Positions 1 through 8,900 of a stretch of 64,000 bases of DNA are shown here, one piece after another. Position numbers and translations under genes: made by a program. Each line of letters begins with the position of its first letter. Position 1 is the stretch's first letter. The stretch comes from Methylotenera sp. (GTDB lineage Bacteria; Pseudomonadota; Gammaproteobacteria; Burkholderiales; Methylophilaceae), in the NCBI GenBank assembly GCA_013141075.1, contig JABFRQ010000004.1, positions 67,073-131,072 of the forward strand, given 5' to 3'. The notes under the pieces were generated by a model. That model did not search any database. It saw nothing but the letters and a program-made list of their open reading frames with translations, and was not told the DNA's origin.

Positions 1-2
1 TA

Positions 3-1172
3 CTTACGCCATCTTACCGTTGGAAAACTGAAGTTTACAAAGATGGTTTTGTGAATAATGGTGTGCTAAATGGCAATTTAATCATCAAAGGTTATGGCGA
101 CCCTAGCTTTAAAGCGCAAGAGTTTTGGCGGCTGTTGATGAACTTGCAGCAAGCGGGCATTAAAGAAATTAAGGGTGATTTGATTATCGACAAAAGTTAC
201 TTTGCGCAAAATGTGGGCGCAAGAAAAACCTTTGATGATGAAACCTGGCGCGCTTATAACGCCGAGCCTAGCGCATTTTTGGTGAATGGACGCAATACCA
301 GCTTTAAGTTTGTGGCCACAGAAACTGCTGTGAATGTGAGCCAAGAATTTGAATTGTCTGAAGTGCAAATTATCAACAACATGAAACTTAGCCAGGGCGC
401 TTGTGGTGAATGGCGTAGCCGTTTTGGCTATACCGTTATACCTAAAGCTAGCGGCGCAACGGTGACTTTTAATGGCACTTTTTCACCCGATTGCGGTGAG
501 CGTTATTTAGAATTAAGCGTGGTGGATGATGAAAAATATGCTTTTTATACGTTTAAAAAATTATGGCTGCAGTTGGGTGGTAAGTTTAATGGCAAGCTAA
601 AAATCCAAAATACGCCTAGCGATGCGGTTAAAGTGCTTGAGCAGCTTTCTGAGCCATTGGCTTATGTAGAGCGCGATATTAACAAGTGGAGCAACAATTT
701 GATGGCGCGGCAATTATTGCTTAGCATAGGCGCAGAGAAATTAGGCGCACCCGCTACTGAAGCCAAAGGCGCGTTGGCAATTAAAGATTGGCTGGTAGCT
801 AAATCAATTAAAGCGGATGAATTGGTCATTGAAAACGGCTCAGGATTATCGCGCATAGAACGCATTAGCGCTGAGCATTTAGGACAAATGTTAGTAAGCG
901 CTTACATAAGCCCTGTGATGCCTGAACTCATGGCTTCACTCCCAATATTGGCACAAGATGGCACGATTAAAAAACGTATGAATGACAGCCAAACGAACGG
1001 GCGCGCGCACTTAAAAACGGGTTCATTAGATGGTGTAAGCGCAATCGCTGGCTACGTGTTGGATGCTAATCATCATCGCCATGTGCTAGTGATGATGGTG
1101 AACCACACCAAAGCGGGCGCAAGCAAAAATGCGCAAGATGCACTAATAGAATGGGTGCATCAACAGCCTTAA
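3..1172 (+). CDS. dacB: D-alanyl-D-alanine carboxypeptidase/endopeptidase (PBP4 family), 5' truncated by window edge
   Basis: Periplasmic serine hydrolase that trims or cleaves D-Ala-containing peptidoglycan crosslinks (S13 family). The reading frame is open back to the window edge: codons before position 51 already encode family-like sequence (LTPSYRWKTEVYKDGF), so the gene starts upstream, and the signal peptide and the SxxK nucleophile box are outside the window. Visible are the SxN box (WSNN, near 685-700) and the KTG box (HLKTGSLDG, near 1010-1030), both in the expected order. The C-terminus is complete. The next gene, an FKBP lipoprotein, starts 109 bp later on the same strand. Family assignment is secure; the gene symbol follows from the PBP4-like architecture. 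Confidence 0.93.
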   Translation, partial: LTPSYRWKTEVYKDGFVNNGVLNGNLIIKGYGDPSFKAQEFWRLLMNLQQAGIKEIKGDLIIDKSYFAQNVGARKTFDDETWRAYNAEPSAFLVNGRNTSFKFVATETAVNVSQEFELSEVQIINNMKLSQGACGEWRSRFGYTVIPKASGATVTFNGTFSPDCGERYLELSVVDDEKYAFYTFKKLWLQLGGKFNGKLKIQNTPSDAVKVLEQLSEPLAYVERDINKWSNNLMARQLLLSIGAEKLGAPATEAKGALAIKDWLVAKSIKADELVIENGSGLSRIERISAEHLGQMLVSAYISPVMPELMASLPILAQDGTIKKRMNDSQTNGRAHLKTGSLDGVSAIAGYVLDANHHRHVLVMMVNHTKAGASKNAQDALIEWVHQQP

Positions 1173-1281
1173 AAATGAGAGACGCCAAATAAGACACCCG
1201 TGAACTTTAGTCAGTTTGCGGTATCATATCGCTTGAAATAATTTTGCAGCACAAATCATTTTAATTTTAGGATTAACCAAG

Positions 1282-1752
1282 ATGAAATTACTTAATACTC
1301 TGCTGGCATGCGCATGCGTGGTTACGCTAAATGCATGCAATGCACAAACAACAACCACCTCAAACCAAGCAAGTACACAAGGAAAGCCAGCAATGACCAC
1401 AACTATTACAGAATTACAAAAAATTGATACGCAAGTAGGCACAGGCCGTGAAGCCGAGCCAGGCTTTAATGTTAGCGTGCATTACACAGGCTGGTTGTTT
1501 GACGCCGCGGCAAAAGATAACAAAGGCAAAAAGTTTGATAGCAGTGTAGATCGTGGTCAACCGTTTAACTTTGGTTTAGGCCAAGGTCAAGTGATTCAAG
1601 GTTGGGATGAAGGCTTTGCAGGCATGAAAGTGGGCGGCAAACGCACATTGGTGATTCCTTCAGAAATGGGCTACGGCGCGCGTGGTGCAGGTGGTGCGAT
1701 TCCGCCAAATGCAGTATTGATTTTTGACGTTGAATTATTGGATGTGAAATAA
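1282..1752 (+). CDS. FKBP-type peptidyl-prolyl cis-trans isomerase, predicted lipoprotein
   Basis: Catalyses cis-trans isomerisation of prolyl bonds, probably in the periplasm. Residues 1-19 form a short signal peptide ending in an LNAC lipobox, so Cys19 is the likely lipidated residue. A Thr/Gln-rich linker follows, then one FKBP domain (about residues 45-156) with the family motifs VHYTGWL, FDSSVDRGQPF, VIQGWDEG, and a C-terminal GAIPPNAVLIFDVELL strand. It ends as the domain ends, like small single-domain FKBPs. It is transcribed in the same direction as dacB, with its own 109-bp upstream spacer, and is followed by a dispersed inverted repeat that may act as its 3' hairpin. Confidence 0.93.
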   Translation: MKLLNTLLACACVVTLNACNAQTTTTSNQASTQGKPAMTTTITELQKIDTQVGTGREAEPGFNVSVHYTGWLFDAAAKDNKGKKFDSSVDRGQPFNFGLGQGQVIQGWDEGFAGMKVGGKRTLVIPSEMGYGARGAGGAIPPNAVLIFDVELLDVK

Positions 1753-1773
1753 TTAGACGTTCAGTAACCCTAA

Positions 1774-1836
1774 GTCATTGCGAGCGCAGCGTGGCAATCT
1801 AACGCTTTCAAATTGCCGCGCTGCGCTCGTAATGAC
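1774..1836. repeat. Dispersed inverted repeat, family A copy 1
   Basis: The left arm begins GTCATTGCGAGCGCAGCG and the right arm is its near-perfect reverse complement ending CTCGTAATGAC; the two differences leave G-U pairs in one orientation. The loop is AT-rich. The same element recurs at 10225, 14303 and 33083. It lies between the FKBP gene and osmC. Confidence 0.9.
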
Positions 1837-1879
1837 GCGATACTCATTTGCATGAATGAAAAATTAACGAAAGAAAAAC

Positions 1880-2299
1880 ATGAAAGTTAGCGTTAAATGG
1901 ATTGATGGTGTGAGCTTCGTTGGTGAATCAGAAACGGGCCATGCAGTAGTGTTAGATGGCGCGCCAGAAAACGGCGGGCGCAACATTGGCATGCGGCCTA
2001 TGGAAATGCTGCTCATCGGCATGGGTGGCTGCACATCGTTTGATGTGGTGGCAATTTTGAAAAAAGCACGTCAGCCGATTGTGCATTGTGTGGCTGAAAT
2101 TGATGCAACGCGTGCGGATGAAATTCCAAAAGTATTCACTAAAATTCATGTACATTTTGTGATTACGGGTAATAATTTGAACGAAATGCAAGTAGAGCGT
2201 GCGGTTAAATTGTCGGCCGAAAAATATTGCTCGGCTTCAATTATGTTGGCGAAATCGGTAGAAATTACGCATAGTTTTGAAGTGAAAGCAGTCGAATAA
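1880..2299 (+). CDS. OsmC family protein (YhfA-like)
   Basis: Member of the OsmC/Ohr fold superfamily, whose studied members are cysteine-dependent peroxidases; the YhfA branch has no settled substrate. At 139 residues it has family length. It has the MEMLLIGMGGCTSFDVVAIL segment with the first conserved Cys (about residue 52) and a second Cys in AEKYCSASIML (about residue 115), the two positions expected for the peroxidatic and resolving cysteines. Cytoplasmic, no signal peptide. A near-perfect 21-bp hairpin lies about 35 bp downstream and separates it from the convergent DUF2322-coq7-glcF-ctpA block. The subgroup call (YhfA rather than OsmC/Ohr) is inference from the overall motif spacing. 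Confidence 0.9.
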   Translation: MKVSVKWIDGVSFVGESETGHAVVLDGAPENGGRNIGMRPMEMLLIGMGGCTSFDVVAILKKARQPIVHCVAEIDATRADEIPKVFTKIHVHFVITGNNLNEMQVERAVKLSAEKYCSASIMLAKSVEITHSFEVKAVE

Positions 2300-2333
2300 A
2301 TTGCATCAGTAATTGATAAAAAACCCTCGAGAG

Positions 2334-2386
2334 AAAAACAATGCCCTGAGAGCCTCTATTTATGCGGCTCTCAGGGCATTGTTTTT
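2334..2386. terminator. Bidirectional terminator hairpin, family B copy 1
   Basis: A 21-bp perfect inverted repeat: arms 2334-2354 and 2366-2386, core ATGCCCTGAGAGCC / GGCTCTCAGGGCAT, flanked by A5 on the left and T5 on the right. It can therefore terminate osmC on the + strand and DUF2322 on the - strand. It shares its core with hairpins at 31235, 33227, 37910 and 52655. Confidence 0.9.
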
Positions 2387-2431
2387 GATCTAGCTTAAAT
2401 ATTAGTAAAAATAATTAAGTTTTATGCTGTT

Positions 2432-2755
2432 TTAAACCTCAGTCACTTTTACGGTGAGCGGTTTTTCGTCTTCCAATAAATTAAGCAATCTATCTACATT
2501 CGGGTGCTTGCCAGGGCAGTTTTCGGCATCGGCCGTGTGTTCCGCGAATAAACTTAAACCTTCAACTGCGGCATCTAAAGAAATTTCGCCGTACATTCTA
2601 TACAAATGGTAATACACCTTCACTGAACCTTGGCTGCCAGGCTTGTTTTCTAACACACCTGCCGAGCTGCCATCACTATTAAAAAGCTCAATTTTCAGTA
2701 CCTGCGAGGCATCATCTAGTGTTTGTAATACGTCGCTAAACTTTTCCATTGTCAT
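2432..2755 (-). CDS. DUF2322 family protein
   Basis: Small cytoplasmic protein of unknown function (107 residues). It has the features I associate with DUF2322: an N-terminal Asp/Leu-rich strand region, the NKPGSQGSVKVYYHL segment, and the C-terminal LFAEHTADAENCPGKHPNVD block, which is the most diagnostic part. It is the last gene of a leftward run (ctpA, glcF, coq7, DUF2322) and starts 6 bp after coq7 stops, so the two are surely cotranscribed. Translation could start at Met1 or Met3. No catalytic motif is recognisable; family name by recollection of the conserved block. Confidence 0.75.
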   Translation of the reverse strand: MTMEKFSDVLQTLDDASQVLKIELFNSDGSSAGVLENKPGSQGSVKVYYHLYRMYGEISLDAAVEGLSLFAEHTADAENCPGKHPNVDRLLNLLEDEKPLTVKVTEV

Positions 2756-2761
2756 TACCTT

Positions 2762-3391
2762 TTATAAATAGTAGCTTGATGTCGTCATTACTTTAGACAT
2801 TTTTTTCATTAAAAATTTAGCGGGTGCAGGCAAGTTCGCCGCACCTAATTTGCTGGCTTCATCTGCGTGATTCGCTTCATCAATTTGCATTTGTTCAATA
2901 ATTTTGCGCGTTTTGCTATCGGCTTCAGGTAACTGGGCTAAATGGTTAGCTAAATGTTCGCCTACCTGTTTTTCAGTTTCTTCTAAAAATCCCAAACTCC
3001 ATTTGTCGCCTAGCGCGCCAGCTAGTGCACCTAGCGTAAACGAGCCTGCGTAAAAAAGTGGATTAAGCAAACTAGTGCGTCCGCCCAGCTGTGTAATGCG
3101 TGATTCACACCACGCTAAATGTTCGGTTTCTTCACGCGCGGCTTGCTGCATGGTCACGCTGGTAGCCGCATTTTTTGCGGTAAGTGCTTGGCCGCTATAA
3201 AGCGCTTGCGCGCACACTTCACCCGTGTGGTTAATGCGCATTAAGGCGCTAATATGTTTTTTTTCGGTTTCGGTGAGTAGTGCTTCCTGCACGCCAATAT
3301 CTGGGTGCGCACGTACGCTACGCGGCTTAGCCAGCAAGGTGCGCAAGCCAGTATCGAACTCAACGATTAGGGAATCTAATTTATTTAACAT
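2762..3391 (-). CDS. coq7: 3-demethoxyubiquinol 3-hydroxylase (Coq7 family)
   Basis: Di-iron monooxygenase that carries out the last hydroxylation in ubiquinone synthesis. At 209 residues it has the length of bacterial Coq7 proteins. Carboxylate-bridged di-iron ligands are visible in two ferritin-like halves: INHTGEVCAQALY and REETEHLAWCESRI in the first, and an EQMQIDEANHADEA segment in the second. The N-terminal LDSLIVEFDTGLRTL is typical of the betaproteobacterial form. It sits 21 bp after glcF and 6 bp before DUF2322. Ubiquinone is the electron acceptor for glycolate oxidase, which gives the neighbourhood a loose quinone theme (inference). Confidence 0.95.
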   Translation of the reverse strand: MLNKLDSLIVEFDTGLRTLLAKPRSVRAHPDIGVQEALLTETEKKHISALMRINHTGEVCAQALYSGQALTAKNAATSVTMQQAAREETEHLAWCESRITQLGGRTSLLNPLFYAGSFTLGALAGALGDKWSLGFLEETEKQVGEHLANHLAQLPEADSKTRKIIEQMQIDEANHADEASKLGAANLPAPAKFLMKKMSKVMTTSSYYL

Positions 3392-3412
3392 AGTAATAGT
3401 GTACGCTTAAAA

Positions 3413-4588
3413 TTACCTTGCATAGCCCATTTGGGTAGCAATAATTTGTATGGGGTGCAAAACAGAAACGGTTAAATTTTGCGCACGCAAACCATTAGCA
3501 ATATGTAAACTACAGCCAATGTTAGACGTAGCTAATATTGCTACATTATTCGTTTTAATGGCAGATATTTTATCATTTAATAAATTGTTAGCCATCTCGC
3601 TTTGGGTGAGCATATAAGCGCCAGCACCACCACAGCATTGTCCGTTGCCAGCTAATGCAATAATTTCAGCGTCAGGTATTTTTTTAAGTAGTGCATATAC
3701 GGCAGAATGACTTTTTTGCACATTGCGCAAGGTGCAAGGGTCTTGCACAAAAATGTGTTCTTTTAAGGGCTTTAGTGGTGCATTTGTCCAATCACAGCTT
3801 ACTAAAAACGCGCTGATGTCTTGAATTTTATGCGTTGGCAAATAATCATGCAGCCCCGCGCCACAACCGCTGGCGACCGTTAAAATTGGCATAGTTTGGT
3901 CAAAACTTGTTTGGTTTTGCGCAACTAGTTTGCTAGATTCATCTGCATCACCAGCTTGCCTCGCCATGCTGCCGCAACACGTTTGGCTAGCGGGCACATG
4001 CACATCAAACCCTAATTGATTCAATATAAAAATGCTGGCGTTTAAAGTTTGGCTATCAAGCGCGCTAGTGGCGCAGCCCAAAAACAAGCTCACGGCGCCT
4101 ACTTTATTGCTGGTGGCAGGGTAAAACGATTTCCATGAAGCAGGTTTTTCAATAACAGGTAGAAGTTTTACCGCTGGGTGAATGGCGTTTAACAAGCCAT
4201 TAAGCTTAAATTTTTGCAAAAACCAAATTGGCCAAGTAATGGCCTTAGCCAAAAACCGATGCCGAATAAACGGTTTTGCGAGGGCGAATAACAGGCTTTT
4301 TTTCTGCACAAATAATGCACGCGTAGTATCCACCAGCGCTCCATAATTGACGCTATTTGGGCAAGCGGCTTCGCAATTACGGCAGCTTAAACACAAATCA
4401 ATATGTTCATTAAAACGCGCATTATTGGGTAAAATATCTTGCGCCACAGCCCGCATCAACTGAATTCGGCCACGCGGTGAATCAGCCTCAGAACCTGTTT
4501 TTCGGTAAGTAGGGCAGTGTGGCAAACACAGGCCACAAGCCACGCAACGGTCAGCTTCTACAATCAATTCTTTAATCGATAAACTCAT
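3413..4588 (-). CDS. glcF: Glycolate oxidase iron-sulfur subunit
   Basis: Electron-transfer subunit of the glycolate/D-2-hydroxyacid dehydrogenase complex. Two N-terminal 4Fe-4S motifs (CVACGLCLPHCPTYR and CLSCRNCEAACPN) are followed by two CCG domains (CCGSMARQAGD and CCGGAGAYML), the standard GlcF order. I set the start at 4588 (MSLSIKELI) rather than at an in-frame ATG at 4648, because the extra 20 codons run through the ctpA terminator at 4615-4642 and resemble no GlcF N-terminus. GlcD and GlcE are not adjacent. The large FAD/Fe-S protein at 53571-57448 is a related but separate single-chain enzyme. It could serve another 2-hydroxyacid. Confidence 0.9.
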   Translation of the reverse strand: MSLSIKELIVEADRCVACGLCLPHCPTYRKTGSEADSPRGRIQLMRAVAQDILPNNARFNEHIDLCLSCRNCEAACPNSVNYGALVDTTRALFVQKKSLLFALAKPFIRHRFLAKAITWPIWFLQKFKLNGLLNAIHPAVKLLPVIEKPASWKSFYPATSNKVGAVSLFLGCATSALDSQTLNASIFILNQLGFDVHVPASQTCCGSMARQAGDADESSKLVAQNQTSFDQTMPILTVASGCGAGLHDYLPTHKIQDISAFLVSCDWTNAPLKPLKEHIFVQDPCTLRNVQKSHSAVYALLKKIPDAEIIALAGNGQCCGGAGAYMLTQSEMANNLLNDKISAIKTNNVAILATSNIGCSLHIANGLRAQNLTVSVLHPIQIIATQMGYAR

Positions 4589-4614
4589 GTTGTTATTATA
4601 AAGCTTACGCGCAT

Positions 4615-4642
4615 AAAAAACCCGCCTTAACATCAAGGCGGG
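4615..4642 (-). terminator. Intrinsic terminator of ctpA
   Basis: On the minus strand an 8-bp GC-rich stem (CCCGCCTT / AAGGCGGG, loop of 6) is followed directly by a run of six T. It lies 20 bp beyond the ctpA stop and before the glcF start, so glcF may depend on read-through or on its own promoter. Confidence 0.85.
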
Positions 4643-4661
4643 CTTCAAAAAATACAGCTAT

Positions 4662-6140
4662 TTATTTAGTGAGTGCTGCTTCAACTTTAGGCGGCTCAGA
4701 TGTAATCACTGGCTTACCTTTTAAAAAGTTCATAGCTTGCGCAAATTGTAAATCTTCTTTGCTGGCAGGTTCAATGGGCGCGGTTGGTTCAGCATACTTT
4801 TTCTCATTCAACTTGGCTTTTGCGGCTTCTTTAGTGAGCGTTTTTGCTGGTGTATCAACTGTAGCATCTTTTGATTTAGCATCGGTTGGGTTGCTAATGT
4901 GACGCGATAAATCTGCTTCATGAATGTTGTACGATTGATCTGTACCGTCTTCAACCAAGTAATCTGGCTCAATGCCTTTGGCCTGAATTGAGCGACCTTT
5001 TGGCGTGAAGTAACGCGCAGTGGTGAGCTTAATCGCCGCGCCGTTGTTCATAGGCATAATGGTTTGTACTGAGCCTTTACCAAATGTACGAATACCAATT
5101 AAAGTGGCGCGTTTGTGGTCTTGTAATGCGCCCGCTACGATTTCAGAAGCAGATGCCGAGCCAGCGTTAATTAACACGACCATAGGCACCGTTTTTAAAT
5201 CTGCTGGAATATCACGCATGTAGTCGTTAGCAAAACCGCCACGCGCGTAATTTTCTGGGCTAACGGTCAATTGCATTTTAGAATCAGCCGCGCGGCCTTC
5301 GGTGTAAACCACCAAAGTGTCTTTAGGTAAAAATGCAGCTGACACGCCCACAGCACCATTGAGTAAGCCGCCTGGGTCGTTACGCAAATCTAATACAAAG
5401 CCCTTAAATGGACCTTTATTTTCGGCATGCATAGTTTTAATGGCTTTTGCAAGGTCTTCGCCAGTGTGTTCTTGAAACTGAGTAACGCGCACATAAGCAT
5501 AGCCTGGCTCAGGCATTTTGTATTTCACACTTTTATTTTTGATAATAGCGCGCACTAAATTCACGAGTAGAGGTTTGGCTTCATTTTTGCGTAATATGGT
5601 GAGCACAATTGGTGTATCAGGTTTGCCACGCATAATTTTTACGGCGTCGTTTAAGGTCATGCCTTTAACGAGTTTTTCATCTAGCTTCATGATGAGGTCG
5701 CCACTTTTGACACCTGCTTTGTAGGCAGGTGAGTCTTCAATCGGCGAAATCACTTTTACTAAGCCATCTTCCATACCCACTTCAATGCCTAAACCACCAA
5801 ACTCGCCTTGAGTTGAAGCTTGCATGTCTTTAAATGCATCAACATCCATATAAGTAGAATGTGGGTCTAAGCCCGTAAGCATGCCGCTAATGGCTTCAGA
5901 AATCAGTTTTTTATCTTCGACAGGCTCTACATAATCACTTTTAATTTTGCCAAATACTTCAGCAAATGCGCGTAAATCTTCTAGCGGCAATTGTGGTTTG
6001 GCCATTTTTTCAGCCACGGCTGAATAAGTTAAGCTCAACAAAAATCCCAGTACCAAGCCAGAGCTGATTAAGCCGACTTTAGCAAAGCCTTTGTTTAAGC
6101 TGTTTTTATTTAAACCATGATATTTATTTTTAACTTGCAT
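4662..6140 (-). CDS. ctpA: Carboxyl-terminal processing protease (S41 family, CtpA/Prc-like)
   Basis: Periplasmic serine protease with a Ser-Lys dyad that degrades proteins from their C-termini and tunes peptidoglycan hydrolases in other bacteria. An N-terminal membrane anchor/signal segment (about residues 20-42, VGLISSGLVLGFLLSLTY) precedes a PDZ domain (EFGGLGIEVG to IMRGKP) and the S41 core, with catalytic Ser in GSASASEIVAGALQD and Lys in FGKGSVQTI. The C-terminal tail of about 90 residues is Lys/Ala/Pro-rich and low in complexity. The divergent NlpC/P60 hydrolase neighbour and the lytic transglycosylase elsewhere in the window are possible partners or substrates (inference). Confidence 0.95.
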   Translation of the reverse strand: MQVKNKYHGLNKNSLNKGFAKVGLISSGLVLGFLLSLTYSAVAEKMAKPQLPLEDLRAFAEVFGKIKSDYVEPVEDKKLISEAISGMLTGLDPHSTYMDVDAFKDMQASTQGEFGGLGIEVGMEDGLVKVISPIEDSPAYKAGVKSGDLIMKLDEKLVKGMTLNDAVKIMRGKPDTPIVLTILRKNEAKPLLVNLVRAIIKNKSVKYKMPEPGYAYVRVTQFQEHTGEDLAKAIKTMHAENKGPFKGFVLDLRNDPGGLLNGAVGVSAAFLPKDTLVVYTEGRAADSKMQLTVSPENYARGGFANDYMRDIPADLKTVPMVVLINAGSASASEIVAGALQDHKRATLIGIRTFGKGSVQTIMPMNNGAAIKLTTARYFTPKGRSIQAKGIEPDYLVEDGTDQSYNIHEADLSRHISNPTDAKSKDATVDTPAKTLTKEAAKAKLNEKKYAEPTAPIEPASKEDLQFAQAMNFLKGKPVITSEPPKVEAALTK

Positions 6141-6265
6141 GTATTTATTATTCCCAACAAAGATAACTTGATAAGTCTATGAGCAGGCTTAAGTTTATAG
6201 GTTCAAACAGCGCTTAATTATATTTGTAGCAGTAAGTGCAAAGTATAACAGCTGGTAGACGGTTT

Positions 6266-6895
6266 TTATTGTAGCGACAGTTCATTTGCAACGTTTTTTG
6301 TATCTGTTTTCGCATCATCTAAGCGCTGCGCACCGCTAAAACGCGTTGCCCAATAACCCGTTTGCATGCTTTCTACGCGCACTTGACCACCAGTGCTGGG
6401 CGAGTGAATAAAGCGGTTATTGCCCATGTAAATGCCCACATGAGAAACTGCATTTTTAATGGTTTTAAAAAATACTAAATCACCAGGTTTTAATTCGCCC
6501 TTAGGAATCGCCTTGCCCATCTGACTCAGCGCCAGTGCACTGTGCGGCAAGGTTAAGCTAGCCGCCTGATTAAATACATAACGCACAAAACCGCTGCAAT
6601 CAAAACCAGTTTCAGGCGTATTGCCACCGTATTTATATTTTACGCCAGTTAGGCTAAGTGCGTTTACCAGCACTTCACGTGCGCGGTCTGACCAATTTTC
6701 TTGGTCGTCATCAGTGGTGGTAAGTGTTTGAATGCTGGCTTGGGCGTCTGTATCGTTAGGCATAGGCTCAACAGCCGCGCATGATGCGCTGCATAAGGCA
6801 AGCAATAAGTATGCTGTAAAACGTACTTGAAAACGTATTTGAATATGTTTAACCACAGCGTGATTATAAGAACATAACTGAAAATTGCAAAGCAA
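6266..6895 (-). CDS. NlpC/P60 family peptidoglycan endopeptidase
   Basis: Cysteine peptidase that cleaves D-Glu-diaminopimelate-type bonds in peptidoglycan stems. The NlpC/P60 domain occupies about residues 75-200, with catalytic Cys in GFDCSGFVRYVF, His in SHVGIYMGNNRFIHS and the following polar residue. The N-terminus contains a hydrophobic export segment (FTAYLLLALCSASCAAV). The LCSASC sequence looks like a weak lipobox lacking the usual Leu at -3, so lipidation is uncertain. The ATG at 6895 gives a long N-region; an in-frame GTG at 6856 (VVKHIQIRF) is an attractive alternative start. It is a single-gene unit between ctpA and divergent yoaA. Confidence 0.9.
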   Translation of the reverse strand: MLCNFQLCSYNHAVVKHIQIRFQVRFTAYLLLALCSASCAAVEPMPNDTDAQASIQTLTTTDDDQENWSDRAREVLVNALSLTGVKYKYGGNTPETGFDCSGFVRYVFNQAASLTLPHSALALSQMGKAIPKGELKPGDLVFFKTIKNAVSHVGIYMGNNRFIHSPSTGGQVRVESMQTGYWATRFSGAQRLDDAKTDTKNVANELSLQ

Positions 6896-6959
6896 CGGCT
6901 TGATATTTCAGTAATTATGCTAAGTAGACTATCTTAAGTCGTGGGATAATTACGCGCTT

Positions 6960-8900
6960 ATGAGTACACTTTCACTTACCCAAGTTTTTGAAAAAGATGG
7001 CGTTTTAGCCAGCCATATTGAAGGCTACAGCGAGCGCACGCAACAGCTAGAAATGGCACTGGCGATTTCGGATGCTATTGAAAATAACACGCAACTCGTG
7101 GCCGAGGCTGGCACAGGCACAGGTAAAACCTTTGCCTATTTAGTGCCAGCGTTGCTCACAGGCGGTAAAGTGATTATTTCTACAGGCACTAAAAACTTGC
7201 AAGATCAGCTTTTTAGCCGCGATTTACCTAATGTGCGCGATGCTTTAAAAGTGCCCGTCACAGTTGCCATGCTCAAAGGCCGCGCCAATTATGTGTGCCA
7301 TTACCATTTAGAACGCGCCGAGCAAGAAGGTCGTTTTGCCTCGCGTGAAGATGCAAAATATGTACATGTGATTAAAACGTTTGCTGAAAACAGCAAAACT
7401 GGCGACAAAAGTGAGCTGAACACCGTGCCAGAAAATGCCATGATTTGGGCAAGCGTGACCTCAACCCGTGATAATTGTTTAGGTGGCGATTGCGCCTATT
7501 ACAAAGAATGTTTTGTCATGGAAGCCCGTAAACAGGCGCTTGCAGCCGATGTAGTGGTGGTGAATCACCACTTATTTTTTGCCGATGTAATGCTGCGCGA
7601 TGAAGGCATAGCCGAGCTTTTGCCCAGCGCCAACACGGTAATTTTTGACGAGGCGCATCAATTGCCTGAAGTGGCAGGGCTATTTTTTGGCGAAGATGTT
7701 TCTACCAGTCAAATTTTAGAATTAGCGCGCGATTGTACCGCTGCGCACTTAACTGTAGCTAAAGATTGCGTAGATTTAGGTGTGGTAATTGGCGCTTTAG
7801 AAAAAGCCGCCAAAGATTTCAGGCTAATTTTTACTTACGAAGGCTCACGTTTGCCTGTGCAAAAAGCCTTAGCGCTCAAGGGTTTTGGCGAAGCTTATAA
7901 ACACATGCAAAGCCAGCTAAGCGAGTTAGCCAAAGTGCTTGAAACCCAAGCGGCGCGGGATCCTTTGCTAGAAAAATGCTGGCAACGCAGTGAAGCTTTA
8001 TGCGATTTATTTAGCCGCTGGCAAGCCGCAGAAAACAATAACCTAGTGCGCTGGGTAGAAGTATTTACCCATTCCGTGCAACTGCACGCCACACCGCTGA
8101 GCGTGGCAGAGGGCTTTGGCAAACAACTCAACGCCCAACCACGTGCCTGGATATTTACCTCAGCCACGCTGGCGGTCAAAAGCGACTTTAGCCACTACAT
8201 TGCCCAAATGGGCTTGCATGCCGCCAAAACAGGTTTTTGGGAAAGCCCGTTTAACTACCAAGAACAAGCGCTCTTGTACGTGCCGCCAGACATGCCAGAC
8301 CCAAACAGCCCAAGTTATACCGCCAGCGTGGTAGCCGCCGCCTTGCCAGTGCTACAAGCCAGCGGCGGCCGCGCCTTTGTGCTATCTACCAGCCTACGCG
8401 CTATGCGCGAAATTCATGCTTTACTAAAAGAAGCCTTTGCCGAAAATGGCATAGAAAGCCCGTTATTACTACAAGGCGAAAGCTCACGTACCGAATTATT
8501 AGACCGCTTTCGTAAGCTCGGCAACGCCGTGCTAGTTGGCTCGCAAAGCTTTTGGGAAGGCGTAGATGTGCGCGGTGAAGCGCTAAGCGTAGTGATTATA
8601 GATAAACTCCCCTTCGCCCCGCCAGACGACCCAGTACTATCAGCCCGCGTAGACAAATTAAACGCAGAAGGCAAAAACGCCTTTATGGAATATCAATTGC
8701 CATACTCAGTTATTACCCTAAAACAAGGCGCAGGCAGATTGATACGCGATGAAAACGACCGAGGCGTGCTAATGATTTGCGACCCGCGCTTGATTACAAA
8801 AGCGTATGGTAAAATTATTTGGCGAAGTTTGCCGCCGTTTAAGCGCACTAGGGTGCTGGCGGATGTGCAGGGATTTTTTGAAGGTGGAATTGTAAAATGA
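6960..8900 (+). CDS. yoaA: ATP-dependent DNA helicase, YoaA/DinG family
   Basis: XPD-like superfamily 2 5'-3' helicase involved in repair of blocked replication forks. Walker A is AEAGTGTGKTFAYLVP and Walker B is the DEAH box in VIFDEAHQLPE. Four cysteines consistent with an iron-sulfur domain are present (NYVCHYH, NCLGGDCAYYKEC). Motifs V/VI are seen in GSQSFWEGVDVRGEAL and LKQGAGRLIRDENDRG. At 646 residues it has YoaA length and lacks the N-terminal exonuclease found in Gram-positive DinG. The divergent NlpC/P60 gene is 64 bp away. Its stop codon overlaps the start of the next gene (ATGA), so the HTH-like protein downstream is translationally coupled, which is unusual for YoaA. In E. coli YoaA works with the clamp-loader protein chi. 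Confidence 0.93.
   Translation: MSTLSLTQVFEKDGVLASHIEGYSERTQQLEMALAISDAIENNTQLVAEAGTGTGKTFAYLVPALLTGGKVIISTGTKNLQDQLFSRDLPNVRDALKVPVTVAMLKGRANYVCHYHLERAEQEGRFASREDAKYVHVIKTFAENSKTGDKSELNTVPENAMIWASVTSTRDNCLGGDCAYYKECFVMEARKQALAADVVVVNHHLFFADVMLRDEGIAELLPSANTVIFDEAHQLPEVAGLFFGEDVSTSQILELARDCTAAHLTVAKDCVDLGVVIGALEKAAKDFRLIFTYEGSRLPVQKALALKGFGEAYKHMQSQLSELAKVLETQAARDPLLEKCWQRSEALCDLFSRWQAAENNNLVRWVEVFTHSVQLHATPLSVAEGFGKQLNAQPRAWIFTSATLAVKSDFSHYIAQMGLHAAKTGFWESPFNYQEQALLYVPPDMPDPNSPSYTASVVAAALPVLQASGGRAFVLSTSLRAMREIHALLKEAFAENGIESPLLLQGESSRTELLDRFRKLGNAVLVGSQSFWEGVDVRGEALSVVIIDKLPFAPPDDPVLSARVDKLNAEGKNAFMEYQLPYSVITLKQGAGRLIRDENDRGVLMICDPRLITKAYGKIIWRSLPPFKRTRVLADVQGFFEGGIVK

Noticed and set aside
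4589-4648. Extended glcF start at 4648
   Set aside because: The 20 added codons overlap the ctpA terminator and do not resemble GlcF N-termini.
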